Under the pieces are notes generated by a model. The model was not told where the DNA came from. It was given only the letters and a program-made list of their open reading frames with translations, and did not search any database. The translations under genes were made by a program, and so were the position numbers. From assembly GCA_002352215.1 (NCBI GenBank), contig DEIB01000027.1, forward strand, positions 1-48,356: a stretch of DNA of 48,356 nucleotides. Reading direction: 5' to 3'. The DNA is from Chthonomonas sp. UBA2785 (GTDB lineage Bacteria; Armatimonadota; Fimbriimonadia; Fimbriimonadales; Fimbriimonadaceae). Shown here piece after piece: positions 1 through 7,360 of the stretch. Within the stretch, counting starts at the first letter, position 1. Every line of letters starts with the position of its first letter.

Positions 1-65
1 GTACCAAGATCGAGAGCCTGAATTCACATCGAGATCGGTCGGGATTCGAAATTCGGCTTTTACTG

Positions 66-80
66 ACCGAACCGTTCGGT
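66..80. repeat. Short inverted repeat upstream of first gene
   Basis: A perfect 6-bp inverted repeat (ACCGAA / TTCGGT, 3-nt centre) lies 18 bp before the start codon at 98. Its shape and position would suit a repressor site, but there is no adjacent regulator gene and short repeats like this occur by chance. Confidence 0.25.
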
Positions 81-97
81 ACGCTAGACGGAGACCC

Positions 98-586
98 ATG
101 GTTGAGTTCGAACTTTGTCTGAGCGATCGTCCTTGGGGCCGAGTCCTTGTAGGTGACTTTGACTTTGAAGAAGAAGCTCGCTTCATTCTGTTCGCGTGGT
201 CTGGTCAACAACTTGCATGGGCGAAGGCATCGTACTTTGATACTGGCGCAGAACTGGATATCTGTTATCATCCTTGCTTGGAAGATAAATTCCAGCTTAT
301 AGCCAGGATCGCAGGAACTGTGTCGACAGAGCTCATCCTGAAGTCTAACCAAGTTCCAACGAGCAGTATGCGGTCACGTGCTGAGCTTTCAGTGCCCTCG
401 GTGCTATATACAACTGTTGACCATGGACTCGGGTTGCTAGCTGTTCCGCGTGGACTAACAAAGTCAAGGCGAAAGGGACTCTGGCATATCAGGCCTGATG
501 CAATGACTCCAGAACTGGCCCTGTTTGCCCAGGCATATGGGCGCCGAGGCACGTTTGTCGGCCATCCATTTCGTGCTTCGGACTGA
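98..586 (+). CDS. Hypothetical protein, 162 aa
   Basis: No family recognised. The protein is soluble, with no signal peptide or membrane segment. The N-terminal half is acidic, with an alternating hydrophobic pattern suggesting beta strands, and the C-terminal half is more basic. A GGAGA stretch 3 nt before the ATG could serve as a ribosome binding site, and TAGACG lies 7 nt before it. Base composition is less GC-rich than most of the window, with many A- or T-ending codons, as in the accessory patch at 6.6-9.5 kb. That makes recent acquisition possible. The reading frame is open from a good start, but coding status rests only on length and composition. Confidence 0.6.
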   Translation: MVEFELCLSDRPWGRVLVGDFDFEEEARFILFAWSGQQLAWAKASYFDTGAELDICYHPCLEDKFQLIARIAGTVSTELILKSNQVPTSSMRSRAELSVPSVLYTTVDHGLGLLAVPRGLTKSRRKGLWHIRPDAMTPELALFAQAYGRRGTFVGHPFRASD

Positions 587-880
587 AGTACGCATACCTG
601 GTTCAAACAAATGATCCTAAGTGCGGGGATTCACTTAACGGGTGCCTTCCTGAGTTTGTAACCTGTCCAGAGCGGACGATTACTTACACGAGCCGTGGCG
701 CGAAGTGCCTCGCCTCTTTGTGATTTGTATCTTCTCGGGATGAGAAGTTGTTCGGCCAAGCTCAGAGAGCGGAATGGGCTAAGCGAAATCGGGGAATCAC
801 GAAAGATGCGCCCCCGGCTCCAATGTTGGCGCCGATTGATGGACGAACTCGCAATCTTTCGTTTATATTTCGTAGCGCAA
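587..880. other. Intergenic region, no gene seen
   Basis: About 294 bp between the first gene and the convergent acetyltransferase gene. Reading frames cross it on both strands but none has a convincing start or composition. I see no strong terminator, repeat or RNA gene. Confidence 0.4.
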
Positions 881-1363
881 CTACAAGCTCGAGAGATTCT
901 TCCAGTCGGCAAGAGAGATGCTACGCCCCGGATACGCGACGGCTTTGAAGGGCCAATCTGCCGCCACCCACTGCCGAACCGCATCGAAGAGTCGGTCTTC
1001 CATGCCGCTCTGAAGATGGCTCTGCCGGATCCACAGAAAGACTTCAGCATCGTAGCCGGCTTTGCTGGCGGGCAAGAGGTAGACGCATCCGAGAACCATC
1101 GATTCATCCGGCGCGACCACGGTGTAAGCGAAGGATCGCCGAATTTGGAACTCCTTCTGGTGCCACCCTAGGTCGATGAGGTTCTGCTCCAACGTGAGCC
1201 CCTCGGGCCACTTGCCACCCCAGATCGTCCGGCAGTGTTCGACGCTAGACATCACCGCGTCGTAGTCCTTCACCACATCATTCACCGTCAGCATCCGCAG
1301 GCGAAACTCACTGGTTGCGAGGGTGTCCGGAACACAAAAGTCACTCGGAACGAATGGAGGCAT
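881..1363 (-). CDS. GNAT-family N-acetyltransferase
   Basis: A 160-aa protein resembling a bacterial GNAT subfamily known from conserved blocks. These are visible here as LTVNDVVKDYDAVMSS near the N-terminus, then LTLEQNLIDLGWHQKEF, then an SFAYTVV strand leading into VLGCVYLLP. The family is expected to transfer an acetyl group from acetyl-CoA to an amine; the substrate is unknown. The ATG at 1363 is chosen over an upstream in-frame start (1480) because the conserved region begins shortly after it and because TATCCT sits exactly 6 nt before it (1370-1375, read on the minus strand), a leaderless-type promoter. The gene is monocistronic. Confidence 0.8.
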   Translation of the reverse strand: MPPFVPSDFCVPDTLATSEFRLRMLTVNDVVKDYDAVMSSVEHCRTIWGGKWPEGLTLEQNLIDLGWHQKEFQIRRSFAYTVVAPDESMVLGCVYLLPASKAGYDAEVFLWIRQSHLQSGMEDRLFDAVRQWVAADWPFKAVAYPGRSISLADWKNLSSL

Positions 1364-1369
1364 GGTTGC

Positions 1370-1375
1370 AGGATA
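1370..1375 (-). promoter_or_regulatory. Candidate -10 box (TATCCT), leaderless
   Basis: TATCCT ends 6 nt before the ATG at 1363. If used as a -10 box, transcription would begin at about the start codon. No clear -35 element was found. Confidence 0.55.
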
Positions 1376-1506
1376 CCGATCCTTTGGTTTTGAGACCGGC
1401 AATGCGAAGAGCGCCCCCGGGAGTGCAAGCTCGTGTAGGTCGACTTCCAATTTTACAAAGAATGGAGTTAGAAAGTGCATGTAACGACCAACTCGGATGC
1501 ATGAAG

Positions 1507-1543
1507 CAAGAAACCTCTGGCACTCAGTGCGAGAGGTTTCTTG
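1507..1543 (-). terminator. Terminator-like hairpin after the large lipoprotein gene
   Basis: A perfect 12-bp inverted repeat (CAAGAAACCTCT / AGAGGTTTCTTG) encloses a second small stem, GCAC-TCA-GTGC. The A-rich and T-rich outer arms lie 55 bp downstream of the lipoprotein stop at 1598. It reads as a rho-independent terminator for that minus-strand gene, with only a modest T-run after the stem. Confidence 0.65.
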
Positions 1544-1597
1544 TTACCGACTAGTCTTTGCGTTGAGATGTCTTTGAGTTGATCTCAGGGACAAGGC

Positions 1598-3781
1598 CTA
1601 TGGGATGATGATCCCGGTTCCCGAGCCCGTCACCGTGCCCCCAGCCGTTCGACTGACACTGAACGTGTAGTTGAAGGCCGTGCGTCCGTTCGACAACGGA
1701 GAGACCTTCGAGATCGTCAGCGTGCCCGTGTCACCCATGGCGTTCTGTTTGCTATCCACATCGTCAGGGTCGGATTGATCGGTGGCCAATGTCAACTGGA
1801 ACAATCCCACCGACACCTGTTGTCCGGTCGCGACCTTCGTCCAGGTGCCCGGCTTGACCGTCGATCCCGGGGTCAGGCCGATGGTGAGCAGCGCACCGAT
1901 GGTCTGATCCGTTGCCCCAATGTTCGAGCTCACAAACAGGATCCTGGCCGTTTCAGAGACATCGTCGGCATAGGATGAGCCACCATCCCCGTACTGGTAC
2001 GAACCATTGGGCGGCGCCTTACTCGGATCCCAGCCTCCGGCCACCGTGAACGCCATGAACTGCTGGCTAATTGCCACGCTCAAGGTCTTTGAGGAGATGA
2101 CACTACCGGCTTGATTCAGCACATCGAGCTTGATGACGTCGGTGCCTACTTGGGGTGCCGAACGGTACTCGACCGTGGGGTTCGTGCCCGTCACCGTCGC
2201 CGCTCCGTTGATTCGACCCGTTCCCGAAGTCACTGTCCAGCGGAATCGAGAGTTCGCCGGGATCTTTCCGGTGGCGGCTACTGCAGTCAGGCTTCGGATC
2301 GTGTCCGGGGTGGTGATGGCCAGTTCCGGAGAAATCGTGATCGTAAACGGCTCCGGCTCCTGGTAGAGGAAGCTGTTGCTGAACAAGAACCCGGAGGCAC
2401 TGGGCGCACCAATGGATCGCACCAGTAGGGTTCCCGTCTTGGCCGCGGGTTTGTCCACCACGATGTCCGTTTCCGTCCAAGAGAGAACGTTCAAGATCGT
2501 CCCGTTGAGCGTGACCGGCCCCTGCTCGGAGCCAAAGTAGCCGCTGATTGTCACCGTGTCATCGGCCGAGTTGAAGGCCGTCGATCGGATGGAAGGGATC
2601 AGAGTCTGGTTTGCCGGGGCGGCACCCGAGGGGCGATAGACGAGATAATCCGCCAGTAAGTTCTTGGTATTGCGGCTCTGGTTCATCCGGAGGTCGCTGC
2701 CGGGCCGCTTGACTGTGAGACGGTCCGCTAGCTCAGGGATCGTGACAGGGCCAGGAGGGGCAGGGTCGGTGGGGGCCGCCGTAAAGACCCCTAGCAATCG
2801 GTCGAAGACAAAAGCGGTCGTCTCGTTCGCCGTGATATTGAGGGGAGAACCGGACCACCCCGTGTAACCCGTCAGGTCGGGCACGGTGTCGGCGAAGGCG
2901 AGACCGGCCGGCTCGGCAGAGTGGCAAGCATTGCTCAACCAGAACGCGCCGGGGCGGAAGCTCATCCCGCGTTCGCGTAGATAGGCTTGGCTCACCCCGT
3001 AAAAAGTCTTCGTCTCATACTCGCCCGGCGACGAAAACACTCGGATCACACATTTCACCATCTTTTCGTCTTGCAGTTGCTGGCGATAGAGTTGGTTGCC
3101 CTGGGGCGTGACTTCGGTGGTCGTGCTGTAGTAAAGATGTTGCTCGCCGGTCCGAGTTTCATCTACAACCCCGTGGGACGAGGCCATGAGGAGATCGAGA
3201 CCGGCAAGACTGGAGGCTGCTTCGGCTGTGAAATCAACAACTTGAGCCTCGAAGCCCTTATCAGCGAGCTGAGTTTGGAGAGAGGCCAGGTCTGGGGTGC
3301 CAGCCCCCAAGAATCCACTCAGAAGTACGGCCTTCTTTCCGGCAACGAGGTTGCGGGTGGCGCCCTTGTCCGTGGCGACCGATCGTGCCGCGCCTGATCC
3401 ACCGGGAGGGGCTTGAAGCAGGCTATCGACAAGCACAATCAACTTACGCCCATCCTGGAACCAAGCCACTGGCTGGCTGGAGGAATTCAGCCGAGCCAGT
3501 ACGACTTTGGGTTGGGCCCGCATCGCTTCCAAGACCGAGTCGCTAACGTCCTCTCCGCTCCCCGCGTCTTGGAAGGCTTGACTGATGGCTGCGGCCGCCG
3601 CATCAAATTCCGCGTCGGTGACGCTTCCTTCGACAAAAGCAGGGAGCCCCGTGCCCCCTCCATGCCCTCCGCATCCAAGCGACAGGAGAAAAATGACAAG
3701 GAGAGGAAAGCCCAGGAGTCGCAAGAGCCTCGTTGAGAGGCTACGACGAATCGAGGGCAAGGTTGGGGTTCTTGCAACCAT
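1598..3781 (-). CDS. Large lipoprotein with caspase/CHAT-like and Ig/TIG-like domains
   Basis: A 727-aa exported protein. An Arg-rich n-region, a hydrophobic core and a lipobox-like LSLGC (Cys37) predict outer-membrane or periplasmic lipid anchoring, and glycines follow the Cys. Residues about 150-330 resemble a caspase-fold (CHAT/C25-like) domain: an alpha/beta start (KKAVLLSGFLGAG), a MASSHG motif with candidate catalytic His203, and FWLSNACHSAEP with candidate Cys286, followed by DLTGYTGW. A TIG/IPT-like segment (about 410-480) and Ig-like strands follow. The C-terminus is beta-rich and Thr/Gly-rich. The ATG at 3781 is preferred to an in-frame start at 3817 because it gives the cleaner signal peptide. 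The gene is divergent from the BTAD-like regulator. Peptidase activity is inferred from the His-Cys pair only. Confidence 0.72.
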   Translation of the reverse strand: MVARTPTLPSIRRSLSTRLLRLLGFPLLVIFLLSLGCGGHGGGTGLPAFVEGSVTDAEFDAAAAAISQAFQDAGSGEDVSDSVLEAMRAQPKVVLARLNSSSQPVAWFQDGRKLIVLVDSLLQAPPGGSGAARSVATDKGATRNLVAGKKAVLLSGFLGAGTPDLASLQTQLADKGFEAQVVDFTAEAASSLAGLDLLMASSHGVVDETRTGEQHLYYSTTTEVTPQGNQLYRQQLQDEKMVKCVIRVFSSPGEYETKTFYGVSQAYLRERGMSFRPGAFWLSNACHSAEPAGLAFADTVPDLTGYTGWSGSPLNITANETTAFVFDRLLGVFTAAPTDPAPPGPVTIPELADRLTVKRPGSDLRMNQSRNTKNLLADYLVYRPSGAAPANQTLIPSIRSTAFNSADDTVTISGYFGSEQGPVTLNGTILNVLSWTETDIVVDKPAAKTGTLLVRSIGAPSASGFLFSNSFLYQEPEPFTITISPELAITTPDTIRSLTAVAATGKIPANSRFRWTVTSGTGRINGAATVTGTNPTVEYRSAPQVGTDVIKLDVLNQAGSVISSKTLSVAISQQFMAFTVAGGWDPSKAPPNGSYQYGDGGSSYADDVSETARILFVSSNIGATDQTIGALLTIGLTPGSTVKPGTWTKVATGQQVSVGLFQLTLATDQSDPDDVDSKQNAMGDTGTLTISKVSPLSNGRTAFNYTFSVSRTAGGTVTGSGTGIIIP

Positions 3782-3893
3782 AGTCAGTTCAACCTTACAG
3801 GAAGACCCTGGCCGCAAACCGTTACAAACCCTGTCCCTTTCTGTGGTTTCTGCTTGAGACCCGATCGAAACGAGCTAAAATGAGGGGGCTCGG
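3782..3893. promoter_or_regulatory. Divergent promoter region (lipoprotein / BTAD-like regulator)
   Basis: A 112-bp gap between divergent starts. For the plus-strand regulator a TAAAAT hexamer lies at 3876-3881, 12 nt before the GTG, with a GAGGGGG stretch between them. The regulator may therefore act on its neighbour here, but no clear operator repeat is visible. Confidence 0.4.
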
Positions 3894-5303
3894 GTGGCAA
3901 CGATGTGGCGTCTCAAAATCCGAGGTCGACTTCGACTGTTGCGTCCCGATCACGAGCCGTGTTCGGGCCTCACTCAACCCGAGCTGTTGCTACTGGCGGT
4001 TCTGGCCGCTTCTCCCCGTGATCTCACCCCCCGGGCCGAACTCGCCGCAATGATTTGGGAGCCCGAACGCTGCCAAGACCCTCGAGCTTGCCTCCGCGTC
4101 GCCCTGGCCCGTTTGCGAACCCGGTTGCCTCACAACGCCTTGCGCGAAGAAAGCGACCGCATTGCGATCGAGTCAGGGTGGCTGGAGGTGGATGCGACCG
4201 GTGCGGCCGAGCTCTATCAAGGATGTGAGCAGCAATGGGCCAGAGCGGAGCGAGAACGCGACGCAGAGACCTCGCATCCCCCACGCCTGCTGGCAGAAGC
4301 CGAAAGCCTGGTCCAAAATTCGCCCGCGGCGGCCTTAGAGTTCTTGGTGGAGACTGAGCGTGCATGGGAATACCTGCCGTGGCACCAGGTCCTTCCGGTG
4401 CTCAAGTCAACTTTGGGTTCCACTGCCGGTCAATCGTCGGCGCTCCGCAAAATGCTGTTCGCCTGCGAGCGTCACATTGGCACCGTGCAAGGCGCAGATG
4501 AGGGCGGCGAGAGACAACTCGCTCGCCTTTGCTATCAGGCGAACTCCGAGGGCGACTGGGTTCTTGCGGGCAGGGCCCTGCAGTCGCTCATGGTGCGTGC
4601 TTCTGCCCGCTGGAACTTTCGGGACTCTATGTATTGGTGTACCGAAGGAGAAAGGCTCGCGACTCGGCTTGTCGACCCCTATGTGAAGGCCGGACTCCTG
4701 GGCAATTGCGCAATTGTGAGGTTGGATGCGATGGACTTCCGCGCCGGCCTCAAGCTGCTCGAGCAGAGTGCCGATGCGTATGCGCAGGCGGGACATGCGA
4801 ACGGGCACGCGGCCTTCACGACGATCCGAAGTCGGGCGTTAGCCCTGACAGGCGAGGTCCGGCAGGCCAGGGTCGTGTGGGAATGGGCGGGGGCGCACTA
4901 TGCCCACGATCCCAACGACCGGTTTGCGCCCTGGTACCGGCTCACCGAAGCTCTGATCTGCCGGAGTGAGGGAGATGACTTGGGCGCCCAGGCGATTGCG
5001 GAACGGCTGCTGATTTCCGAAGGGTTCCGGCCAGGAATCAGCTTTGTGGCGGTGTGCGCCCAGACCATCGCCAGTGGGCGTGCCCGCCAAGGAGACCTGG
5101 GGCAAGCGGCCAACTGGCTGTGGTACTCGCGCGCTTGCCAGAGGGTGAACAACGGGGCCCCCAGCCCGCTGGAACGACAAGCATGGCAAGAGGTGCGGAC
5201 CCAGATCGGGGCGAGGGTGACTGCATCGGATTCTCGAACTCTCAGACGTCGGTCCGCCCGGTTGGTCGAGCAGCGCTCCATCCTCGTTGAGAGCGGGGTG
5301 TGA
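3894..5303 (+). CDS. BTAD/SARP-like transcriptional regulator without ATPase domain
   Basis: A 469-aa soluble protein. The first ~95 residues look like the winged-helix DNA-binding domain of SARP/BTAD regulators: a strand-rich start (WRLKIRGRLRLLR), LTQPELLLLAVLAASP, then RAELAAMIWEPERCQDPRACLRVALARLRTRL, the usual replace-and-recognise helix pair. The rest is alpha-helical and Ala/Arg/Leu-rich with TPR-like spacing (repeated A..G......A......A), as in bacterial transcriptional activation domains. There is no P-loop or NB-ARC region, so this is a short form. GTG at 3894 is taken as start because GAGGGGG lies 5 nt before it; ATG at 3903 is an alternative. It probably regulates the divergent caspase-like lipoprotein gene, which is inference from position. 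Confidence 0.7.
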   Translation: MATMWRLKIRGRLRLLRPDHEPCSGLTQPELLLLAVLAASPRDLTPRAELAAMIWEPERCQDPRACLRVALARLRTRLPHNALREESDRIAIESGWLEVDATGAAELYQGCEQQWARAERERDAETSHPPRLLAEAESLVQNSPAAALEFLVETERAWEYLPWHQVLPVLKSTLGSTAGQSSALRKMLFACERHIGTVQGADEGGERQLARLCYQANSEGDWVLAGRALQSLMVRASARWNFRDSMYWCTEGERLATRLVDPYVKAGLLGNCAIVRLDAMDFRAGLKLLEQSADAYAQAGHANGHAAFTTIRSRALALTGEVRQARVVWEWAGAHYAHDPNDRFAPWYRLTEALICRSEGDDLGAQAIAERLLISEGFRPGISFVAVCAQTIASGRARQGDLGQAANWLWYSRACQRVNNGAPSPLERQAWQEVRTQIGARVTASDSRTLRRRSARLVEQRSILVESGV

Positions 5304-5392
5304 ACTCTGGGCCTGGGCGGAGAACCATGCCACACTCCCCCAGTTTGAAATTAAATAATTTACTGAAGAGGCAAACCTTGCGCCCTCAATGC

Positions 5393-5398
5393 TAGACT
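5393..5398 (+). promoter_or_regulatory. Candidate -10 box (TAGACT), leaderless
   Basis: TAGACT ends 6 nt before the ATG at 5405, and there is no Shine-Dalgarno sequence. An AT-rich stretch lies upstream at 5345-5364. Confidence 0.55.
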
Positions 5399-5404
5399 GA
5401 ACGC

Positions 5405-5941
5405 ATGACAGGCGGCAAAACGAAGCTCATGGTAGCCGGCGCCGTTGTGTTATTGGCGGCTGGCGGGCTGACCTACCGAGAGTGGAAATGGGACCGTGAC
5501 CGTGCCACCTTTCATCAAGACCGTGCGCCCAAGGTGATGGCCCAATTCAATCAGTGGTTCGCGGTCAAGCAGGGCGCCCAGGTATGGGTGGATACCTTTG
5601 ATAACTACAGCCGCCAGACCTGTAGTTTCACCACTGAGTACGAACTGCTGAGCGAAAACGGCAAGGTGGGCACCGTCACGGCCTACGGTTATAGCAACTA
5701 CCCGACCGCTGTCACTTGCATGTACGAGTTGGACTTGGAGAAGGCACCCAAGTCCGAATTCCTAAGCGCGCTTTTGAGCCAGACCACCAGTGTGATCCGG
5801 CAAGAAGACGGCCTTCGGATGCTCTACGCGGGTAGCTCGCATGGCATTGCGACCTTCTTCATCGGCCCCTCCGATGCGGCCCTTGAGCGCCTGAAAGATT
5901 CGGGAGAGCCGCTCAAATACCCGACCAAGATGCCCCGCTGA
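5405..5941 (+). CDS. Signal-anchored hypothetical protein, 178 aa
   Basis: One N-terminal hydrophobic segment (residues about 8-23, LMVAGAVVLLAAGGLTY) after a Lys-containing n-region predicts a signal anchor or uncleaved signal peptide with the rest outside the cytoplasm. The soluble part has two Cys residues (in RQTCSF and VTCMYEL) that could form a disulfide, and a mix of predicted strands and helices. No family recognised. It probably leads an independent unit; the next gene follows after 55 bp and could be co-transcribed. Confidence 0.65.
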   Translation: MTGGKTKLMVAGAVVLLAAGGLTYREWKWDRDRATFHQDRAPKVMAQFNQWFAVKQGAQVWVDTFDNYSRQTCSFTTEYELLSENGKVGTVTAYGYSNYPTAVTCMYELDLEKAPKSEFLSALLSQTTSVIRQEDGLRMLYAGSSHGIATFFIGPSDAALERLKDSGEPLKYPTKMPR

Positions 5942-5996
5942 ATTGTCACTCACGCGTTGAGTTGCGTTAGGGTGCGCTCGGTAATATGGCCATCAA

Positions 5997-6407
5997 ATGC
6001 CCGAGCTCTTTAACGCAACTCTGAACATCTCCCTGGTGGATAAGGACCAGGTTCTCGCCATAGTGGAAGGGGAAGTCTTCCTCTCGCCGCTGGAGCAGTG
6101 CATGTTCCGAAATTGCCCGGAGGGGTTCAACTTGGAGTACACGATCGGCGCATCGCTTTGGAGCGTCGACTGGGGGAACACGATGTCCTACCTCTTCTCC
6201 TGGCCGCAAGAGCCGCTACGGCTTGAGGAAGGGCAGAACCGCAAGGCGGTGCGCTTCGAGCATCGCTTCCGGCGGGGCGGCACCCTCAATGAGGATGTGC
6301 TACCGGGCCAGGCGGATGAGATCACCGGGTACCTGCGCTTAGAATCGGTGCTACTGGGCGGGACGTCGTTGGGCCGCTACACACAGATTGTCACGGGGCA
6401 GTTCTAA
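5997..6407 (+). CDS. Hypothetical protein, 136 aa
   Basis: A soluble, strand-rich protein with no recognised family, signal peptide or membrane segment. Sequence features include an aromatic cluster (WSVDWGNTMSYLFSW) and an Arg-rich stretch around residue 90. GC-rich codon use matches the core of the window, which supports coding. The start is the first ATG in frame. TAATAT lies 9 nt upstream, so any leader would be very short. It follows the signal-anchored protein at 5405 and may share its transcript. Confidence 0.6.
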   Translation: MPELFNATLNISLVDKDQVLAIVEGEVFLSPLEQCMFRNCPEGFNLEYTIGASLWSVDWGNTMSYLFSWPQEPLRLEEGQNRKAVRFEHRFRRGGTLNEDVLPGQADEITGYLRLESVLLGGTSLGRYTQIVTGQF

Positions 6408-6446
6408 ACAGGGCTGGCGGGGTGAGCGGGCGTCAATTCCCAAGGT

Positions 6447-6524
6447 GTGACGCTGGAAGTGGCGAAGCGCCTGGTGCTGGAAGCCCTTCACGAGCTCTTG
6501 GAGTACCGACGCGGAAAGGCGTGA
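6447..6524 (+). pseudogene. Possible 25-codon gene remnant or micro-ORF
   Basis: A short frame opening at GTG 6447 and ending at TGA 6522-6524 encodes an amphipathic Leu/Glu/Arg helix (VTLEVAKRLVLEALHELL). Codon choice is strongly GC3-biased, like real genes here, while the surrounding DNA is not. The frame is open upstream only to a TGA at 6423-6425. It may be the 3' remnant of a lost gene at the edge of the AT-richer patch, or a chance frame. Confidence 0.3.
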
Positions 6525-6584
6525 CTAAAGCACCCAGCGGTAGAGTCCGGAAGACTCGTGCCAGTGTACTTAGTGGCGGCTGGC

Positions 6585-7241
6585 CTAATCTAATTCGCTC
6601 TGAGGAAGATGGGTGCATAGGGTCAGTGCCCCATGTGATTCCGACTTATTGTACGGGAACTTGTACAAGTCGAGAAGAAGTTGCTCTACATACTTTGCTT
6701 GACGGTTAGGCATTTCAAGAAATGTCCAGTAGACCAACATCTCGTCTGCGAAGTCTTTCATCTTCCAATGATCTATGAGTCTCGCTTTGATGTTGCCTTT
6801 GCCCACATATAAGGAGCGCATATGGTGCAAGTCGTGCGTACTGCAGTAACCATTCTTTTGCCAAAGCAAATACACGCCTATTGTATTGCTTATGCCCCAA
6901 TCATGTAAATGGTGAACGCTAATTGATTTATCGGCAAACCATCCGATATTGGAACGGCATAGAGCTCTGAGAGTGACATCAAAATTCGCTTCTGCTGAGA
7001 TGATTGTATCGAATTCCTGCAAGATTGTGTTGCAAGAGCACGCGCACAAATTCTCAAAGCAATGATAATTATCCATCATGGGTCTCCGTTCACAAACGCT
7101 GAGCCTATTATTATACCACCATTTCAGTATGTGCTCTATGATTGGGAGCGAATGGGCTGCAAGCGAAGATGACCTCAATCTTCTTCCTCTTTCGCAAATC
7201 AATGCCTCAGCCCCCTTCTGCCTACACTCGTTCGCGTTCAT
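6585..7241 (-). CDS. GIY-YIG nuclease-like protein
   Basis: A 218-aa protein whose second half carries a GIY-YIG-type core: GVYLLWQ (the GIY strand), then after a longer than usual loop SLYVGKG (the YIG strand), then IKARLIDHW with the conserved Arg and His. The Glu of YVEQLLLDLY is the expected metal-binding residue. The N-terminal half (about 115 residues) is Cys/His-containing and unrecognised. GIY-YIG enzymes nick DNA in repair, restriction or homing; the role here is unknown. Base composition is clearly lower in GC than flanking genes, which suggests horizontal acquisition. The start is uncertain: ATG 7241 is chosen, but a TTG at 7265 and an ATG at 7079 are also in frame. Confidence 0.65.
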   Translation of the reverse strand: MNANECRQKGAEALICERGRRLRSSSLAAHSLPIIEHILKWWYNNRLSVCERRPMMDNYHCFENLCACSCNTILQEFDTIISAEANFDVTLRALCRSNIGWFADKSISVHHLHDWGISNTIGVYLLWQKNGYCSTHDLHHMRSLYVGKGNIKARLIDHWKMKDFADEMLVYWTFLEMPNRQAKYVEQLLLDLYKFPYNKSESHGALTLCTHLPQSELD

Positions 7242-7288
7242 ACTGAAGTCAAGCTCTAACTGCAAATCCCTATGTCGCTGATTGGCCG

Positions 7289-7360
7289 CTAGTGGATGAC
7301 ACGTTCGATCTGGACCCGTACTCGCTCGGCTTCGCCGTACATGTTGGGGAAGATGACGTG
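7289..7360 (-). pseudogene. In-frame C-terminal extension beyond the FHA gene stop
   Basis: Directly after the TGA that ends the FHA protein, the frame stays open for 23 codons and encodes HVIFPNMYGEAERVRVQIER plus VIH, ending in TAG. Composition and codon use match the gene. It looks like the original C-terminus separated by a single-base nonsense change (for example TGG or CGA to TGA), or a read-through segment. Confidence 0.5.

Noticed and set aside
6422..6709. 95-codon plus-strand frame between 5997 gene and GIY-YIG gene
   Set aside because: Unstructured composition that crosses from GC-rich to AT-rich DNA and overlaps the GIY-YIG 3' end; a different short frame there (6447-6524) is more gene-like.
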